From assembly GCA_011763485.2 (NCBI GenBank), contig JAANSK020281046.1, positions 1-20,595 of the forward strand: DNA of 20,595 bases, written 5' to 3'. The stretch's first letter is position 1. Every line of letters begins with the position of its first letter. Both the position numbers and the translations under genes were made by a program. Origin of the DNA: Isoetes engelmannii. Taxonomy: Eukaryota > Streptophyta > Lycopodiopsida > Isoetales > Isoetaceae. The notes beneath the pieces were generated by a model. That model searched no databases and was not told the DNA's origin. It saw only the letters and a program-made list of their open reading frames with translations. Positions 19,420 through 20,595 of the stretch are shown here, piece after piece.

Positions 19420-20333
19420 AGCCAATCAAAGGAGATTTTTAGACTCCGTGGTATGCCTAGGGAGATTATCTCCGACAGGGACCCAAAGTTCATAAGTGCC
19501 TTTTGACAAGATTTGTTCACCACAATCGGCACCAAGCTCTCGATGAGTTTGGCATATCATCCCCAAACAAATGGTCAGATGGAGCGCACCAATTGCATAT
19601 TAGAAGATATGTTGAGAACATATGTGTGGAATAAGCAATCAAAATGGGGCGACTATCTTCACTTGGTTGAGTTTGCTTACAACAATACCAAGCAGGAAGC
19701 ATCTTAGACCCTTTATGATCAATTATGGCTATTAATGCCTCACAGCAGACACTTGGCATAATCCCGTGTCCCAAGGTAGAAGTATCTCAATGTATGTTGG
19801 CAGATATATAGGAACTTGAGGATGAAGTCCAACGATATCTCCTAGCAGCAAGAAGCCAAGCCAGAAGGCGCTAGCAGATAAGCACAGATCCGTAAGAGAG
19901 TTCCAAGTGAACGACAATGTTTGGCTAAAGATAAAAGTCAAACAAGTGAAGCTCTGCATCGGCACTTGCAACAAGCTTGCTCCACGATGGGCTGGTCCTT
20001 TCAAAATAGTCAAAAGAGTAGGAGACCAAGCCTACAAACTCGACTTGCCAGCTCGTCTTAAGATTCATAACGTTTTCCACGTAAGTCTTCTCAAGAAGCA
20101 CACGCCCAACCCAGATGAAATTTTGGACACCCCAACATTGTTGGAATTAATCGATTAGCAACTTGAGATTGTTCTGGAAATTCTTCGTGAGGGCTTTCAA
20201 AAAGACAAGAAGATCTGAGTTTATGCAGCTCTTGGTTAAGTGGACGCATTTACCTGTGGAAGACGCAACGTGGGTACTCCAATCAGATCTGGAGAAGCAG
20301 TACCCACAATTCTGGGAGCAATGCAAAGGATGA
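19420..20333 (+). mobile_element. Ty3/Gypsy chromovirus remnant (integrase and chromodomain)
   Basis: This fossil keeps only the 3' end of pol. The C-terminal part of the integrase core is recognisable by GMPREIISDRDPKF and LAYHPQTNGQMERTN (about 19440-19710). Then comes the GPY/F-type integrase C-terminal region with LAPRWAGPFKIVKRVG and HNVFHVSLLKKH (about 19907-20158), and a chromodomain-like tail with VKWTHLPVEDATW and DLEKQYPQF (about 20226-20333). That order is typical of plant chromoviruses. Gag, protease, reverse transcriptase, RNase H and both LTRs are missing. The remnant is broken, with at least three interruptions, and looks old. Confidence 0.9.
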
Positions 20334-20595
20334 CTCGTCACCGAATTAGACGATGCCGACATCGTAGGTGAGTGGAAGGTAGATTAAACGTCTACTTCCG
20401 ATGGCACAAAAGTAGACATCCTTGAGAGATAAGAGGTCATATAGAAATATGCATGAGAGGGAAGCACCTATGGGGGAGAAGCCACCCCCATGCCTGCAGG
20501 CTGGACCAAAGTACTATCTGAAAATTCTGACAACACCAATTGAAAAACTCCTTCCAGCCTGGTCTAGTGCAGGCAACCTTAGTTTTGTTAAGTGT
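20334..20595. other. Sequence downstream of Gypsy remnant, no gene
   Basis: This may be the 3' untranslated part of the Gypsy element, but no polypurine tract plus TG start of an LTR could be fixed. Two hairpins stand out: GTCTACTT paired with AAGTAGAC (about 20389-20416), and TGGGGG paired with CCCCCA (about 20470-20491). Confidence 0.4.

Noticed and set aside
19732-20013. Minus-strand open frames over the Gypsy remnant
   Set aside because: They are shadows of the plus-strand integrase sequence with no family resemblance.
20389-20491. Hairpins that could be terminators or riboswitch-like elements
   Set aside because: The window is plant nuclear DNA, the stems are short, and nothing around them suggests a regulatory RNA.

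Overview
This window looks like nuclear DNA from a large, repeat-rich land-plant genome. Introns with GT/AG borders, decayed PPR-protein fragments, plant-type L1 LINEs, a chromodomain Ty3/Gypsy remnant, a TRIM element and a U6 snRNA pseudogene all point that way. The style of the PPR fragments recalls homosporous ferns such as Ceratopteris, but that is an impression and not a database result. I see no intact protein-coding gene. Bacterial features (operons, ribosome binding sites, CRISPR) do not apply.

Layout. 1-1300: AT-rich DNA with several diverged local direct repeats. 2885-3466 (+): a truncated PPR fragment. 3550-4100 (-): what look like spliced 5' exons of an unrecognised gene, with a 20-bp minisatellite in an intron. 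4285-4400 (-): a possible LINE 3' tail. 5610-9560 (-): the most interesting part, a run of decayed exons with recognisable splice sites. The upstream half carries a DGQHS motif like that of the DGQHR/ParB-like fold. The downstream half carries an FCP1-like HAD phosphatase domain. One intron contains a minisatellite of about 60-bp units, each built around a 24-26 nt palindrome, and a further copy of that palindrome lies in a second intron. 11200-11510 (+): a second, more decayed PPR fragment, followed by a pentanucleotide repeat. 12734-13025: a probable hAT-like MITE.

13531-14990 and 16830-18890 (-): two 5'-truncated copies of the same plant L1-like LINE family in the same orientation. Between them, 15921-16634 holds a 170-bp tandem duplication whose second unit is interrupted by a 362-bp TRIM with a 5-bp target site duplication. 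19205-19255 (-): a U6 snRNA pseudogene. 19335-19360 (-): an isolated LTR/primer-binding-site junction. 19420-20333 (+): a broken chromovirus-type Gypsy integrase and chromodomain.

The region therefore reads as layered accessory DNA: a decayed host-like gene or gene pair, plus at least six independent mobile-element events. No functional interaction between genes can be claimed. The strongest candidates for something undescribed are the DGQHS/HAD gene or gene pair and the palindromic minisatellite in its introns.
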